17,911 nt of DNA from Candidatus Bathyarchaeota archaeon. GTDB lineage: Archaea > Thermoproteota > Bathyarchaeia > TCS64. The position numbers were made by a program, and so were the translations under genes. The notes under the pieces are model-generated. The model was not told the origin of the DNA and searched no databases. It saw only the letters and a program-made list of their open reading frames with translations. Location: positions 1 to 17,911 of the forward strand of contig JAUVHT010000002.1 in assembly GCA_030593155.1 (NCBI GenBank), read 5' to 3'. Position 1 is the first letter of the stretch. Each line of letters begins with the position of its first letter. Shown here one piece after another: positions 4,432-11,907 of this stretch.

Positions 4432-6651
4432 ATGAAGTCGAAAACAAAGCTGGCTGGATTCATAATTATACTATTAGCGTTAGCGATGATTCCCTCTGTG
4501 AGTGCTTTCGATGATGATCAGACAAGACATATCGAGGCACAAGATCCGGGGCTCGATGCTGATTGGTTCGTGACGGAAACAGGGGTGGGATTTAACAGTG
4601 AGTTAGTGACAATCACGGATCCGAATATGGATATTTACGCCTATTTATTCTTTGAAGATATGAAAATAAACTATTGGCACCATCTGAAAAATGCGACACT
4701 TAGACTTAGAACGGCCTCAACATTATCCTTTGATGCTGATTCCTCTGTTACGATTTACGGTGTAGATGATTATCGCTTCTTTGGTTCAGGAACTAAGGGT
4801 TATGGACCTTTAGCTACCTCCGGAAGTATCATGAACGCCCCACTTACCAAAGCCTATGTGAATTTGAACACATCTCAGTTCTATGGTCCTCAGTGGTGGG
4901 AAATCGACGTTACCAATATCGTTCAGGAACTCAAATCTAATAAAAATTGGGATGGGCCGGGACTTCTTCAATCTGACCCCGGAGATAACATGGGGTTCAT
5001 CATCCTGAGCTCAGGGGGCCACGATACACGGTATTTCTATGATCTGAAAGCTGGAAATGGTTATGAGGCTCAATTAAAACTTCATTGGGGTGGATCGACA
5101 TTTCCACCATCGGGATATGAGGAGGAGGCTGTATGGGTTGAGGACTATGGAAACTATACTATATGGGAAATACCCGGAACTCTAGGATATTCACTTGATC
5201 CGATGGAATACATATTTGAGAATGGGACGGATCCCTATGGGGTCTCTTACGAGAACGGGACCGGACCATTCAAGATCGGAGACCCTGACGATGATACATT
5301 CTCGACATTCGGACCTTTTCAAAGGAAACTAGCGAGAACGAGTAACGGGACCTTATGGGCTACATGGGCTCACCGCACCGGGAGCACAATGAGTGTTTAT
5401 GTGTCTAACAGCACGGATGAGGGCGCAACATGGGGGAGTCAGCTATTACAAACTTGGGATGATGCCCATATGACTTCGGGGAAGGGAGCTCTGGCTGTAG
5501 ATGGCGCGGATAATGTCCATGTTATCTGGGACGGTGAGAATAGCGGGGTTCATGCGGTATTTCACCAAATATGGTATAGTTTTTGGAATGGCTCAGCGTG
5601 GAGTGCTCCCGTGGATATCAGCGACGGCGCGGGTATGGAGTCCTCCGTGTGTCAAGAACCCTCTATCGCTGTAGATTCTGACAATCAACTTCATGTCTTG
5701 TATGTTTCCAAACCCGCGCCACAAACTGATCTTCAAGTTTACTATTCTAAATATAATGGCTCATGGTCTACTCCATTGATCATAAGTACCTATGCCGGGA
5801 TGTCGGATGATGATCAAAGAGCACCGGGGATCGCTGTTGATTCTAATGATTATCTTCACGTATCTTGGTATGGTCCGGCGACGGGATTCGCTGTCAATCA
5901 GGTATGGTATAACACATTCACCGCAAGCTGGGCCGGACCAATAAGATTGAGCACTCTAGCGGGGATGTCAACTAGAATATGCACTACTAGCTCCGTGGCT
6001 GTTGATTCTAGTGATAATGTTCAAGTGGTATTCGTGGGAAGGGATGATGGATTTCCGGCTAACGGTCAAATATGGTACACAGTTAAAACCGGGGGATGGT
6101 CGGATCCTCTCAGAATAAGTACAGCCGTCAATCAAGAAAACACAATCCAATTCGCCCCCTCTATCGCGGTGGATTCCGATGATGAGCTTCATGTTGCATG
6201 GCATGGATTTGACACGGATGATGAAAAGGTGTGGTATGCTCTCTATAACGGCTCATGGAATACTCCCGTGATTGAACAGGGAGTGGGTCAGAACGTCAAC
6301 CCTAATCTGAGATGGGCTAGATGGCCTGTTGGCGCGAATAGCACATACTTAGTAACTGAAATTAATGGGACCGATGTATTAGCAGATGGATTTGAAACCG
6401 TTGAAGATGCACAGGACTGGATAGACTATGAGGATCCCGATCCAGATGACCCAGAGCCTCCCGGTTGGGATCCGACAGGCCCATTCACACGGTTCAAAAC
6501 ACGCCTCTATATTTTCCTGATGGGATTCGGTATGCTCATGGGTCCCCTGATGGTTTTCGCTTATAGAAGGCCGACAGGTTACGCTTTTGTAATCGGATTA
6601 TTCGTTATGCTGATCGGGTTCGGGTTCCTGATTCACGCGGGAACAGTCTAA
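4432..6651 (+). CDS. Secreted membrane-anchored spike: DNRLRE-like domain plus beta-propeller (739 aa)
   Basis: Residues 1-26 are a signal peptide (basic start, IIILLALAMIP core, VSA cleavage site). Residues 37-215 resemble a DNRLRE/carbohydrate-binding jelly roll: LRLRTAS, VTIYGVDD, a W-x-DVTNIVQEL strand-helix and a closing LKLHWG. Residues 300-615 carry repeated blades with IAVDSDNQLHVLY-like and YNGSWSTPL-like motifs, about five clear repeats, as in BNR/sialidase-type propellers; no catalytic assignment is made. Two membrane helices at about 690-712 and 717-737 anchor it. Twelve N-x-S/T sites are present. It directly follows the capsid genes, so it is the prime candidate receptor-binding spike or adhesin. 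Codon use is more AT-rich than its neighbours, hinting at exchange. Confidence 0.8.
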   Translation: MKSKTKLAGFIIILLALAMIPSVSAFDDDQTRHIEAQDPGLDADWFVTETGVGFNSELVTITDPNMDIYAYLFFEDMKINYWHHLKNATLRLRTASTLSFDADSSVTIYGVDDYRFFGSGTKGYGPLATSGSIMNAPLTKAYVNLNTSQFYGPQWWEIDVTNIVQELKSNKNWDGPGLLQSDPGDNMGFIILSSGGHDTRYFYDLKAGNGYEAQLKLHWGGSTFPPSGYEEEAVWVEDYGNYTIWEIPGTLGYSLDPMEYIFENGTDPYGVSYENGTGPFKIGDPDDDTFSTFGPFQRKLARTSNGTLWATWAHRTGSTMSVYVSNSTDEGATWGSQLLQTWDDAHMTSGKGALAVDGADNVHVIWDGENSGVHAVFHQIWYSFWNGSAWSAPVDISDGAGMESSVCQEPSIAVDSDNQLHVLYVSKPAPQTDLQVYYSKYNGSWSTPLIISTYAGMSDDDQRAPGIAVDSNDYLHVSWYGPATGFAVNQVWYNTFTASWAGPIRLSTLAGMSTRICTTSSVAVDSSDNVQVVFVGRDDGFPANGQIWYTVKTGGWSDPLRISTAVNQENTIQFAPSIAVDSDDELHVAWHGFDTDDEKVWYALYNGSWNTPVIEQGVGQNVNPNLRWARWPVGANSTYLVTEINGTDVLADGFETVEDAQDWIDYEDPDPDDPEPPGWDPTGPFTRFKTRLYIFLMGFGMLMGPLMVFAYRRPTGYAFVIGLFVMLIGFGFLIHAGTV

Positions 6652-6655
6652 ATAA

Positions 6656-6665
6656 TTAAATATCC
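6656..6665 (+). promoter_or_regulatory. Promoter of the 6692-11155 operon
   Basis: AATTAAATATCC, with TTAAATATCC at 6656-6665, starts 36 bp before the ATG at 6692. This is almost the same spacing as at the capsid promoter (37 bp). No ribosome-binding site precedes the ATG; the leader is pyrimidine-rich and would be about 8 nt. Confidence 0.5.
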
Positions 6666-6691
6666 TGTCCCCCTCTCTTTCTCTGATCAAG

Positions 6692-6970
6692 ATGGTTATC
6701 TGGTCTGAGTATTTATCCGGAATCGCGTCAGCTATGGACGTAACCGCGACAGAGGCCGGGATGATGATCTCGTTAATGTTCAGCATTTCCTTAATGCTGG
6801 TCGTTTTAATAGGAACGAAGGGGAAGAGACCGGAGGTCACGGTTCCCTTTTCAACGCTTCTCTCAACGATCCTTTTTACATTCATGGGATGGTATCCAAT
6901 TTGGATCGGATCCGTGTTGGCCCTCGTTTTGGCGATCATGCTGGCGATGTTCATTAGTGGGAAGTTCTGA
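6692..6970 (+). CDS. Polytopic membrane protein (92 aa)
   Basis: Two to three hydrophobic segments: about 20-42 (AGMMISLMFSISLMLVVLIG), 53-68 and 69-90 (IWIGSVLALVLAIMLAMFIS), separated by a basic loop TKGKRPEV. The N-terminal 18 residues are mildly amphipathic. First gene of the long structural-type operon, preceded by its own TATA box and ending 2 bp before the next start. No family is recognised; a minor virion membrane component or holin-like role is possible but unsupported. Confidence 0.72.
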   Translation: MVIWSEYLSGIASAMDVTATEAGMMISLMFSISLMLVVLIGTKGKRPEVTVPFSTLLSTILFTFMGWYPIWIGSVLALVLAIMLAMFISGKF

Positions 6971-6972
6971 AG

Positions 6973-7701
6973 ATGAGCAATAACGGGGGAATGACGAAGC
7001 TCTATCTTTTCGTGTTGATCCTCAATCTGATTTTCCCCGTTCTCGCGTACACATTCACAGCTTTCGGAGAGACAGAGGAGAGATATGAAACAGAGCTGGA
7101 TCCGGACTCTCTAATGACAATCGGGATCAACCTCATTGATGGGGAGACTCATAACCTGACATGGAAGGGAGAATATATTTATTATCAGTTGATCAATGTG
7201 TCGATTCGGGCTCAATGGGACACTCACCGATTAACAGGACTGATCTATCAGGACGGGATCAGATTCCAAAAACAGAGCGCGGTTTCTCTTTCGCTTGAAA
7301 ATTGGTGGTATCCCTACACCGTTGAGGTAAAATCTATTCTATCGAATGAATGGTTTTTTGAGCTCAGAAACGAGACAATCCTGAGAGACTTTGACACTAA
7401 TTATAATTGGTCCCGGTTCGTGTTGAAAGATGGACACCACGTTTTTATCACTCCCTTCGCGGACGATGGGAATATGTCAAAGGCGATCTATGTGGACGGA
7501 GCTCTCAACGTGACCCTCGCGAAATCCTTTGACACTGAGACTAACTTCAATTTCTGGCGATTCCTCGGATGGTACAGTTCAATGTTGATCGGGGATACAT
7601 CTTGGGGATTACCCTCTATGTTTGCATGGGTGATCCGGATCCTCGTAGCTCTGTCAATCTTCGCGGTGATCATGCTGACTAAAGAGCTGATCAGACTGTG
7701 A
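6973..7701 (+). CDS. Type-I-like membrane glycoprotein candidate (242 aa)
   Basis: Residues 8-26 form a signal peptide or anchor (LYLFVLILNLIFPVLAYTF). Residues 27-205 are an extracellular, beta-rich, aromatic region with six N-x-S/T sites (NLT, NVS, NET, NWS, NMS, NVT), and residues 214-237 form a C-terminal membrane helix with a short basic tail. The protein may start at 6973 or at the Met at 6991, which has GGGGGA just before it. It overlaps the next gene (GTGA). Flanked by two propeller-type surface proteins, it is probably part of the same virion surface assembly. No family is recognised. Confidence 0.72.
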   Translation: MSNNGGMTKLYLFVLILNLIFPVLAYTFTAFGETEERYETELDPDSLMTIGINLIDGETHNLTWKGEYIYYQLINVSIRAQWDTHRLTGLIYQDGIRFQKQSAVSLSLENWWYPYTVEVKSILSNEWFFELRNETILRDFDTNYNWSRFVLKDGHHVFITPFADDGNMSKAIYVDGALNVTLAKSFDTETNFNFWRFLGWYSSMLIGDTSWGLPSMFAWVIRILVALSIFAVIMLTKELIRL

Positions 7702-9059
7702 GATCCAAACTTTTTTTTTTAATTCTAATCATGATATTCGGAGTTTCAAATATTAAAATAGTTAATAGCGCGACGGTCACAATCGCTGAGGCTATAACCG
7801 GATTCGGAACAGCTCATGAACAACAGTCTAAAGTATTCCAAAATCCACGAGGACAAAATTATTATTATGCTCTTTTTGAAGCCCCCCCGTGGGGAAACTC
7901 AACGATATTTCTGTCAGAGGATGGTTTGAGCTGGACCCATTTATTTGATTTCCCCACGATTACAGCCTATAATGATTGGACGATCTGGGAGGACACAACG
8001 GGAGGGGATACGCGATTAATCGTGATCATAGCGTCTAGTGAAACAGGGAGTCAGGATGTTCATGTGACCGCTTATTATATTGACGATGCGGATACAGATT
8101 TTATTTTTTTATGGGATAAAGAGGTTCAGGTGAAACAGGAGGATGTATGCACTCATGTCGGGATCTGTATTGATGATGATGGTTATATCTGGGTTTCAAA
8201 TATGCAGGAATACACGAAACAGGGAAAACAAAGAATTGATGTCTGGATCCACCAATCGCAGACGGCTTATCCTGAAACAGAACCCAATTTCGCGGGAGTC
8301 ATGTTTTACGATGGATCTGCTTTAACGGGGAATCCTGATGAGAGAGTTTATTCAAAACCCGTTCCCCTTTTTGGGATGTCGATTGATGTGGGGATCGTGT
8401 TTCATGTCTGGGAAATTGGAGGATCAAAACTGTATGCGCTCAATGCTACGAGGGGAAATCCCCCAACTATCGGGGATCGATTCATAATCACCACTGATTT
8501 AGTTTTTCTTAATGGGAAATTTTCTGCAACCTATGATCTGGATAATCAAGTTTATGTTTTTATTCACGAGGACGAGGGATTAGATGAGCCTTTGGTTGTT
8601 TATCGGTGGAATACCACGGATAATTCAGCCTCAACCTTTGGGGATGTCTTAGAGGTTGACGCGGGGCCTCTGACTTATGCCTCGGGTGTCATTGGCTGTA
8701 TTCAATCACAAGATCCAAATTTACTGTATGCTGTGTGGTGGAATACTACAATCGGGGAGTTTTATTACAGCACTTCAAACGTGACTCTCGCAGATTGGAG
8801 CCTCCCGATTATGATCGAGGATGAGGTGTCGGATTATAATATTTTGTGCCCTTCGATCTCCCCCATTGATTATGTTCCGAATGAGCTCCCGATGATATAC
8901 TGCTCAGATTTTGGACCTATTGAATATGTAAAATATCAGAATTTTACGTTTCAGGAAATTGACGGGGAGGACGGAGAGCCTATTTCTGATGAGTGGTGGT
9001 GGATCCCCATAGTAATTATTTTATGTCTTACACTTTATTTATTATCCAGATATCAATGA
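7698..9059 (+). CDS. Second secreted membrane-anchored beta-propeller-like protein (453 aa)
   Basis: The GTG start overlaps the preceding TGA as GTGA. Residues 1-24 are a signal peptide (FFLILIMIFGV core, NSA cleavage site). Residues 30-425 are beta-rich with repeated strands and Trp/Asp turns reminiscent of BNR or other propeller blades (IFLSEDGLSWTHLF; GYIWVSNM; LYAVWWNTT). A WWW motif leads into one C-terminal membrane helix at about 434-450 and a short basic end. Six N-x-S/T sites occur. Topology mirrors the large spike: secreted, C-terminally anchored, propeller-like. A second adhesin or spike partner is the best reading. The blade repeats are less regular than in the first spike. Confidence 0.74.
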   Translation: MRSKLFFLILIMIFGVSNIKIVNSATVTIAEAITGFGTAHEQQSKVFQNPRGQNYYYALFEAPPWGNSTIFLSEDGLSWTHLFDFPTITAYNDWTIWEDTTGGDTRLIVIIASSETGSQDVHVTAYYIDDADTDFIFLWDKEVQVKQEDVCTHVGICIDDDGYIWVSNMQEYTKQGKQRIDVWIHQSQTAYPETEPNFAGVMFYDGSALTGNPDERVYSKPVPLFGMSIDVGIVFHVWEIGGSKLYALNATRGNPPTIGDRFIITTDLVFLNGKFSATYDLDNQVYVFIHEDEGLDEPLVVYRWNTTDNSASTFGDVLEVDAGPLTYASGVIGCIQSQDPNLLYAVWWNTTIGEFYYSTSNVTLADWSLPIMIEDEVSDYNILCPSISPIDYVPNELPMIYCSDFGPIEYVKYQNFTFQEIDGEDGEPISDEWWWIPIVIILCLTLYLLSRYQ

Positions 9060-9268
9060 CCGCAATGACTGAATGGATATGGGTTTTTCTCGTTTTCTGG
9101 ATTTTTGTGACTGTGTTCGGGTTCGTGAAAAGGGATGCTATCGTGAGAATGATCGCTGGATTACTCGGGATGATATTCGGGATCGTCTATCTATCCACGA
9201 GTTTTATCGTCGCTCTGTCGATGGTTTTTTTAAACTTCTACCTCCTTTATGATGCGATCAGCGAATGA
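9056..9268 (+). CDS. Small membrane protein (70 aa)
   Basis: The ATG at 9056 overlaps the previous stop as ATGA; a longer in-frame start at 8993 would run inside the propeller gene. The product is almost entirely hydrophobic, with segments at about 7-26, 34-48 and 48-66 split by FVKRDAIVRM. It ends in LLYDAISE. It resembles the 92-residue protein at 6692 in size and charge placement, but I see no clear identity. It overlaps the next start by ATGA. Confidence 0.7.
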   Translation: MTAMTEWIWVFLVFWIFVTVFGFVKRDAIVRMIAGLLGMIFGIVYLSTSFIVALSMVFLNFYLLYDAISE

Positions 9269-9417
9269 GAATGTCAGTTTTACGAGCAGAGCGAAGGAAA
9301 AGGGAGATAGCCCGCGCGAAGGAACGAACAGCTCTCAGATATCAGATGTCATTCATGCCTTTCGAGACAGAGGACGGGTTAAAGGAACAGAAAAAGATTG
9401 GGGGAATGACTAGATGA
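9265..9417 (+). CDS. Small basic coiled-coil-like protein (50 aa)
   Basis: This short frame fills the gap between two genes exactly, overlapping both by ATGA. The N-terminal half is a strongly basic, Arg/Lys/Glu helix (RAERRKREIARAKERTALRY) that could bind nucleic acid or form a coiled coil. The C-terminal half is polar (FETEDGLKEQKKIGG). Composition is like small viral DNA-binding or packaging proteins, but no family is recognised. Confidence 0.62.
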   Translation: MRMSVLRAERRKREIARAKERTALRYQMSFMPFETEDGLKEQKKIGGMTR

Positions 9418-9818
9418 GTTTCAAGGCTCTGATCCTCCTCAAAAACAGAGAGGCCGTGATCCATAAGGCCAATGCTAAAAAAGCTCATTTCAGATTCGGG
9501 GATGGGATCTATGTTATCTCAGAGGCGAACATTCAAAACGTCAAAGTCGGGGGGAAGATACGCGGAGCAGAGGCGATTTATTTTGAGGGGAATCCTAACG
9601 CGGTGGGGTATAAGTCAATGTCGGACACCTCGGGAAAATACCTCGATGAGATCGTGATACTCAACGCGCTGAAACAAACCGGATCAGCTCCCCGTTTCGA
9701 TTTTGGAAGCTGGCTCTCGATGCTGGCCCCATTGAAGAACCCCACGAATTTGATGTATGGCTTCTTTTTCGCGGTGATAATTTACGGATTGCTGGCTCAG
9801 GCTTTGGGGTGGGTTTAA
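9414..9818 (+). CDS. C-terminally anchored membrane protein (134 aa)
   Basis: Residues 1-95 are soluble with several beta strands (KALILLKN, KAHFRFGDGIYVIS, NVKVGGKI, AIYFEGNP). Residues 113-131 form one membrane helix (LMYGFFFAVIIYGLLAQAL). The lack of a signal peptide and the tail position suggest a cytoplasmic domain anchored from inside. The same design is seen in the genes at 9818 and 11518. It overlaps its neighbours by ATGA and TAATG. It may be an inner virion membrane protein or a budding factor; no family is recognised. Confidence 0.7.
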   Translation: MSFKALILLKNREAVIHKANAKKAHFRFGDGIYVISEANIQNVKVGGKIRGAEAIYFEGNPNAVGYKSMSDTSGKYLDEIVILNALKQTGSAPRFDFGSWLSMLAPLKNPTNLMYGFFFAVIIYGLLAQALGWV

Positions 9819-10324
9819 TGGAGATCACATATATATTTTTTATGGGGTTAGCGGTTCTTGTGATCCCTACCTTGGGAATAATAGTTTTACGAATAATTTT
9901 GAAGCGAGAGCCCTACGAGTTTGAGCTTATTTTCATGAGGCCGGGAGTCGATGATCACGAGAAGATCCGGGGGAGCTCGCTTGATTTTGAGCATGAAATA
10001 GACGGGAAGAAATACAGGATTGAGCCGGATCGTCTATACCGGATTAAACCGGGGATAGGAGGGAAAATATGGAGAGGGATCACCGGAGTAAAGGAGAGTT
10101 TCCTAGTTATCTATCAGCATAAAAAAAGAAACCCCATCTCAACACCGAATGTCCAAATCTCAGCTCGGATATTGAAAGAGGTCCATGAATCGCGAGCTCT
10201 CGGGACGGCTCTTAAATCTGAGTTTAAAGTACCGATGGACCTGAAAAAGCTCGCTTTGATCATCGGGTTCGTGGTAATCGCCGCGGTGGTTTATGTCCTA
10301 GTGACGGGAGAGATCGCTATATGA
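9818..10324 (+). CDS. Membrane protein with a soluble central domain (168 aa)
   Basis: The ATG at 9818 overlaps the preceding TAA; an in-frame GTG at 9809 is less likely. A membrane helix at 5-28 is followed by a basic KR boundary. A soluble domain spans 32-140, with strands and many charged residues (KKYRIEPDRLYRIKPGIGGK). A second membrane helix lies at 144-163. Both ends would be outside if the central domain is cytoplasmic, as the positive residues suggest. The IE-x-D/N-x-Y-x-I pattern loosely recalls the neighbouring 9414 protein. Overlaps the next gene by ATGA. Confidence 0.7.
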   Translation: MEITYIFFMGLAVLVIPTLGIIVLRIILKREPYEFELIFMRPGVDDHEKIRGSSLDFEHEIDGKKYRIEPDRLYRIKPGIGGKIWRGITGVKESFLVIYQHKKRNPISTPNVQISARILKEVHESRALGTALKSEFKVPMDLKKLALIIGFVVIAAVVYVLVTGEIAI

Positions 10325-10683
10325 GCAAATCCAGACAGCCGGATAAGAAAATCTCATTTCAGACGGAGCGAAAGGCCGGAGAGTATCTTTTCGATAAAGG
10401 AAAAGTTATGACTGACAGCCAATTTCTCGATATGAGAACCCGAATCAGCTCTGAGAACACCATGAAAGGGCTAGTATTCTATGGGCTGTTAAAAGAGGGA
10501 TTAGATAGTGAGCAAGCGGGAAACATTAAAGACATGATCGAGAGGATGCTGATCGCTCGGGGTGGAAAAGGTCGCGGAGAAGCGGTGTCGATCCTTCAGC
10601 AGAATTTTCCCAGAATCCGGGAAGTGGATAAAGGTCACGACAAGGACCTCCCCACAACGAGTCCCGACACAGGAAAAGAGTGA
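10321..10683 (+). CDS. Soluble helical protein of unknown function (120 aa)
   Basis: No membrane segment or signal. The N-terminus is basic (MSKSRQPDKK). Residues 15-85 are mainly helical (SFQTERKAGEYLFDKGK; MKGLVFYGLLKEGLDSEQAG; MIERMLIAR). The C-terminus is polar and likely disordered (KDLPTTSPDTGKE). GGGAGAGATC precedes the ATG at good spacing. It sits among membrane-anchored proteins and may be a matrix-like or scaffolding protein of the particle. This is guesswork from position. Confidence 0.68.
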   Translation: MSKSRQPDKKISFQTERKAGEYLFDKGKVMTDSQFLDMRTRISSENTMKGLVFYGLLKEGLDSEQAGNIKDMIERMLIARGGKGRGEAVSILQQNFPRIREVDKGHDKDLPTTSPDTGKE

Positions 10684-10871
10684 CAAGCTTAAACGTGAGT
10701 AAGACACCCCTCTATTTGGAGATGAGGATCCTTTTTCTCGGGATTCGGAAACCGTCAGGGGATCCAAATCTCTTCTCTCCTCTGGGTGTAGCCCCCACGG
10801 GGAGAGACGCGATTCCACTAGGGGGCCGGAGCTGGACCCATTGGGAAGCGATGAAGGCCCCCGATTTATAA
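10680..10871 (+). CDS. Possible 5' part of a frameshifted gene
   Basis: A GTG start overlaps the preceding TGA in the GTGA arrangement used throughout this genome. The frame reads about 15 plausible residues (MTSLNVSKTPLYLEM). It then becomes Pro/Gly/Trp-rich with no recognisable character and stops at 10871. The frame one base back is open from 10703 to 11155 and has better codon character from 10703 on (acidic, Ser-rich: PLFGDEDPFSRDSE). One extra base near the CCCC run at 10707-10710 or the T run at 10732-10736 would join the two into a 158-residue protein. This entry is probably the first few codons only. Confidence 0.35.
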   Translation: MTSLNVSKTPLYLEMRILFLGIRKPSGDPNLFSPLGVAPTGRDAIPLGGRSWTHWEAMKAPDL

Positions 10872-11155
10872 GATATCTCGGATTGAACGGACTGACCGCG
10901 ATCACGTTTTGGGTAGTTTTTTATCTCAGGGGTTTGAGTCCGGGGATCATCGTTCATACAATTTTAAAATTCGTCCTCTATGTGAGCGTGATCCTCTGGT
11001 TGAACACCTTGTTATTTTTCTATACATACGCGAAAGGTCTCGATGTGGACTCAGGGGAGTTTCAGAGGGAACAGGTAAAACTCAGTGTTTGGACTCTCGG
11101 GATCTTCATAATTATGGAGATCCCGTTCTGGTTAAGCGTGCTCGGATCTCCTTGA
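10841..11155 (+). CDS. Three-helix membrane protein, start uncertain (104 aa from TTG)
   Basis: Membrane helices lie at about 12-30 (LGLNGLTAITFWVVFYL), 36-63 and 82-101, with a polar loop GLDVDSGEFQREQVK between the last two. The only usual start codon in this open frame is TTG at 10841, with GGAG nine bases upstream. The frame remains open back to 10703 with genome-like codons, and the true N-terminus may be encoded from 10680 through a frameshift. It is the last gene of the 6692 operon. Its 3' end overlaps the minus-strand regulator by 44 bp, so the two transcripts collide. No family is recognised. Confidence 0.6.
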   Translation: MGSDEGPRFIRYLGLNGLTAITFWVVFYLRGLSPGIIVHTILKFVLYVSVILWLNTLLFFYTYAKGLDVDSGEFQREQVKLSVWTLGIFIIMEIPFWLSVLGSP

Positions 11156-11408
11156 AATCGTTGATGAGTTTATCCCCGTCAGGGGTCCGGAGAAAATAAT
11201 CAGTTTCCCTTTTCTGACCGGACACAGAATGTGGACGAGTCTCAACGTTGATGAGCTGATCATCGATGAGCCCAAAAAGGAGATCATGGAGTTTTCCATG
11301 ATTGATATTGGCCCTGATGAGGAGGGACTGACGGGAGAGGCCGGGATTCACACAGAGTTCTAAAATTACCATGAGGATCTCGAAGCGGGATCTCCGGATT
11401 GTTTTCAT
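11112..11408 (-). CDS. HTH_45-type winged-helix regulator (98 aa)
   Basis: The only convincing minus-strand gene. The N-terminus MKTIRRSRFEILMVILELC, followed by SRQSLLIRANINHGKLHDLL, is the typical opening of the archaeal HTH_45 winged-helix family, with the recognition helix at about 34-49. LINVETRP and TDYFLRTPDGDKLINDF form the wing and the characteristic (x)T-x-x-G-x-x-(L/F) closing segment. A longer frame to 11582 exists but would cross the divergent promoter and add 58 atypical residues, so 11408 is chosen. Divergent from the 11518 operon and antisense to the end of the structural operon, it is well placed to switch between them. Confidence 0.85.
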   Translation of the reverse strand: MKTIRRSRFEILMVILELCVNPGLSRQSLLIRANINHGKLHDLLFGLIDDQLINVETRPHSVSGQKRETDYFLRTPDGDKLINDFKEIRARLTRTGSP

Positions 11409-11435
11409 GGATTGTGTCTCTTTTGATGAATGATT

Positions 11436-11462
11436 CTGATCAGTTATAATGATACTGATTAG
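11436..11462 (-). promoter_or_regulatory. Promoter of the minus-strand regulator with paired CTGATYAG sites
   Basis: ATTATAA on the minus strand (11444-11450) lies about 39 bp before the start at 11408, a normal archaeal TATA distance for a short leader. It is flanked by CTGATCAG (11436-11443, a perfect palindrome) and CTGATTAG (11455-11462), 19 bp apart. CTGATTAG recurs at 17528-17535 ahead of the 17585 promoter. These may be operator sites. Confidence 0.45.
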
Positions 11463-11469
11463 AAGGCCC

Positions 11470-11516
11470 TGAGGTGTTATATAGTATTGTTGCGTTTCTT
11501 GTACTACGGTTTCCGA
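11470..11516 (+). promoter_or_regulatory. Promoter of the integrase/glycan operon
   Basis: TGAGGTGTT (11470-11478) runs into the TATA box TTATATAG (11477-11484). GGTTTCCGA lies at 11508-11516, about 28 bp from the box centre and one base before the ATG at 11518. The arrangement matches the 1331 promoter element by element. The leader would be about 10 nt, with no ribosome-binding site. Confidence 0.55.
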
Positions 11517-11517
11517 A

Positions 11518-11907
11518 ATGAAGCAAATCAAAGTAAAGGGTGGATTCAATCGTTTCAGAATAGTGGATGCGGGAGGATTCACCGTCGGGATAATAGAGAT
11601 AACCCAGATCGGCGTAGAAGCGGAGATTGGAATTGTCGAAAAGGGTGAAGGCTATCAAAGGTTTGAGATGATGCACTCTTTGAAAGGAGTGTCAAAAAAG
11701 AGACCCCGAACAGAGGAAAAGCCTCAGAGGAGGAGGGACCAGATATCGGGAGCTCTCGGGAAGATCAAGGGAGGGCTCAGTTCTCTATGGAACGCCTCAA
11801 AAATGATCTATAATTTCCTGATAACAGGAAACAATTTTATGCTCGTCGTGATTGGGCTGATCCTCGTATACGCGGCGATCATGATGGCTCTGGGAGGAAT
11901 TGAATAA
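11518..11907 (+). CDS. C-terminally anchored membrane protein (129 aa)
   Basis: Residues 1-50 are beta-rich (QIKVKGG, FRIVDAGGFTVGIIEITQIG, AEIGIVEKG). Residues 57-90 are a highly basic linker (KKRPRTEEKPQRRRDQ). Residues 105-126 form one membrane helix (NNFMLVVIGLILVYAAIMMA). Same inside-domain, C-terminal-anchor plan as the 9414 protein, but at the head of the integrase operon and under the GGTTTCCGA promoter, so it may act early at the host membrane. No family is recognised. Confidence 0.7.
   Translation: MKQIKVKGGFNRFRIVDAGGFTVGIIEITQIGVEAEIGIVEKGEGYQRFEMMHSLKGVSKKRPRTEEKPQRRRDQISGALGKIKGGLSSLWNASKMIYNFLITGNNFMLVVIGLILVYAAIMMALGGIE

Noticed and set aside
4128..4463. Long minus-strand ORF opposite the second capsid-like gene
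   Set aside because: It is a Ser/Thr/Pro-rich mirror of a highly biased hydrophobic gene and has no start signals; plus-strand paralogy proves the real frame.
5497..6290. Propeller repeats as active sialidase domains
   Set aside because: Blade motifs are visible but no catalytic Arg triad/Tyr/Glu set could be placed, so only a binding fold is claimed.
11409..11582. 58-residue upstream extension of the minus-strand regulator
   Set aside because: It would cross both divergent promoters and the start of the 11518 gene, and it lacks winged-helix-like composition; MKTIRRSR is the typical family start.
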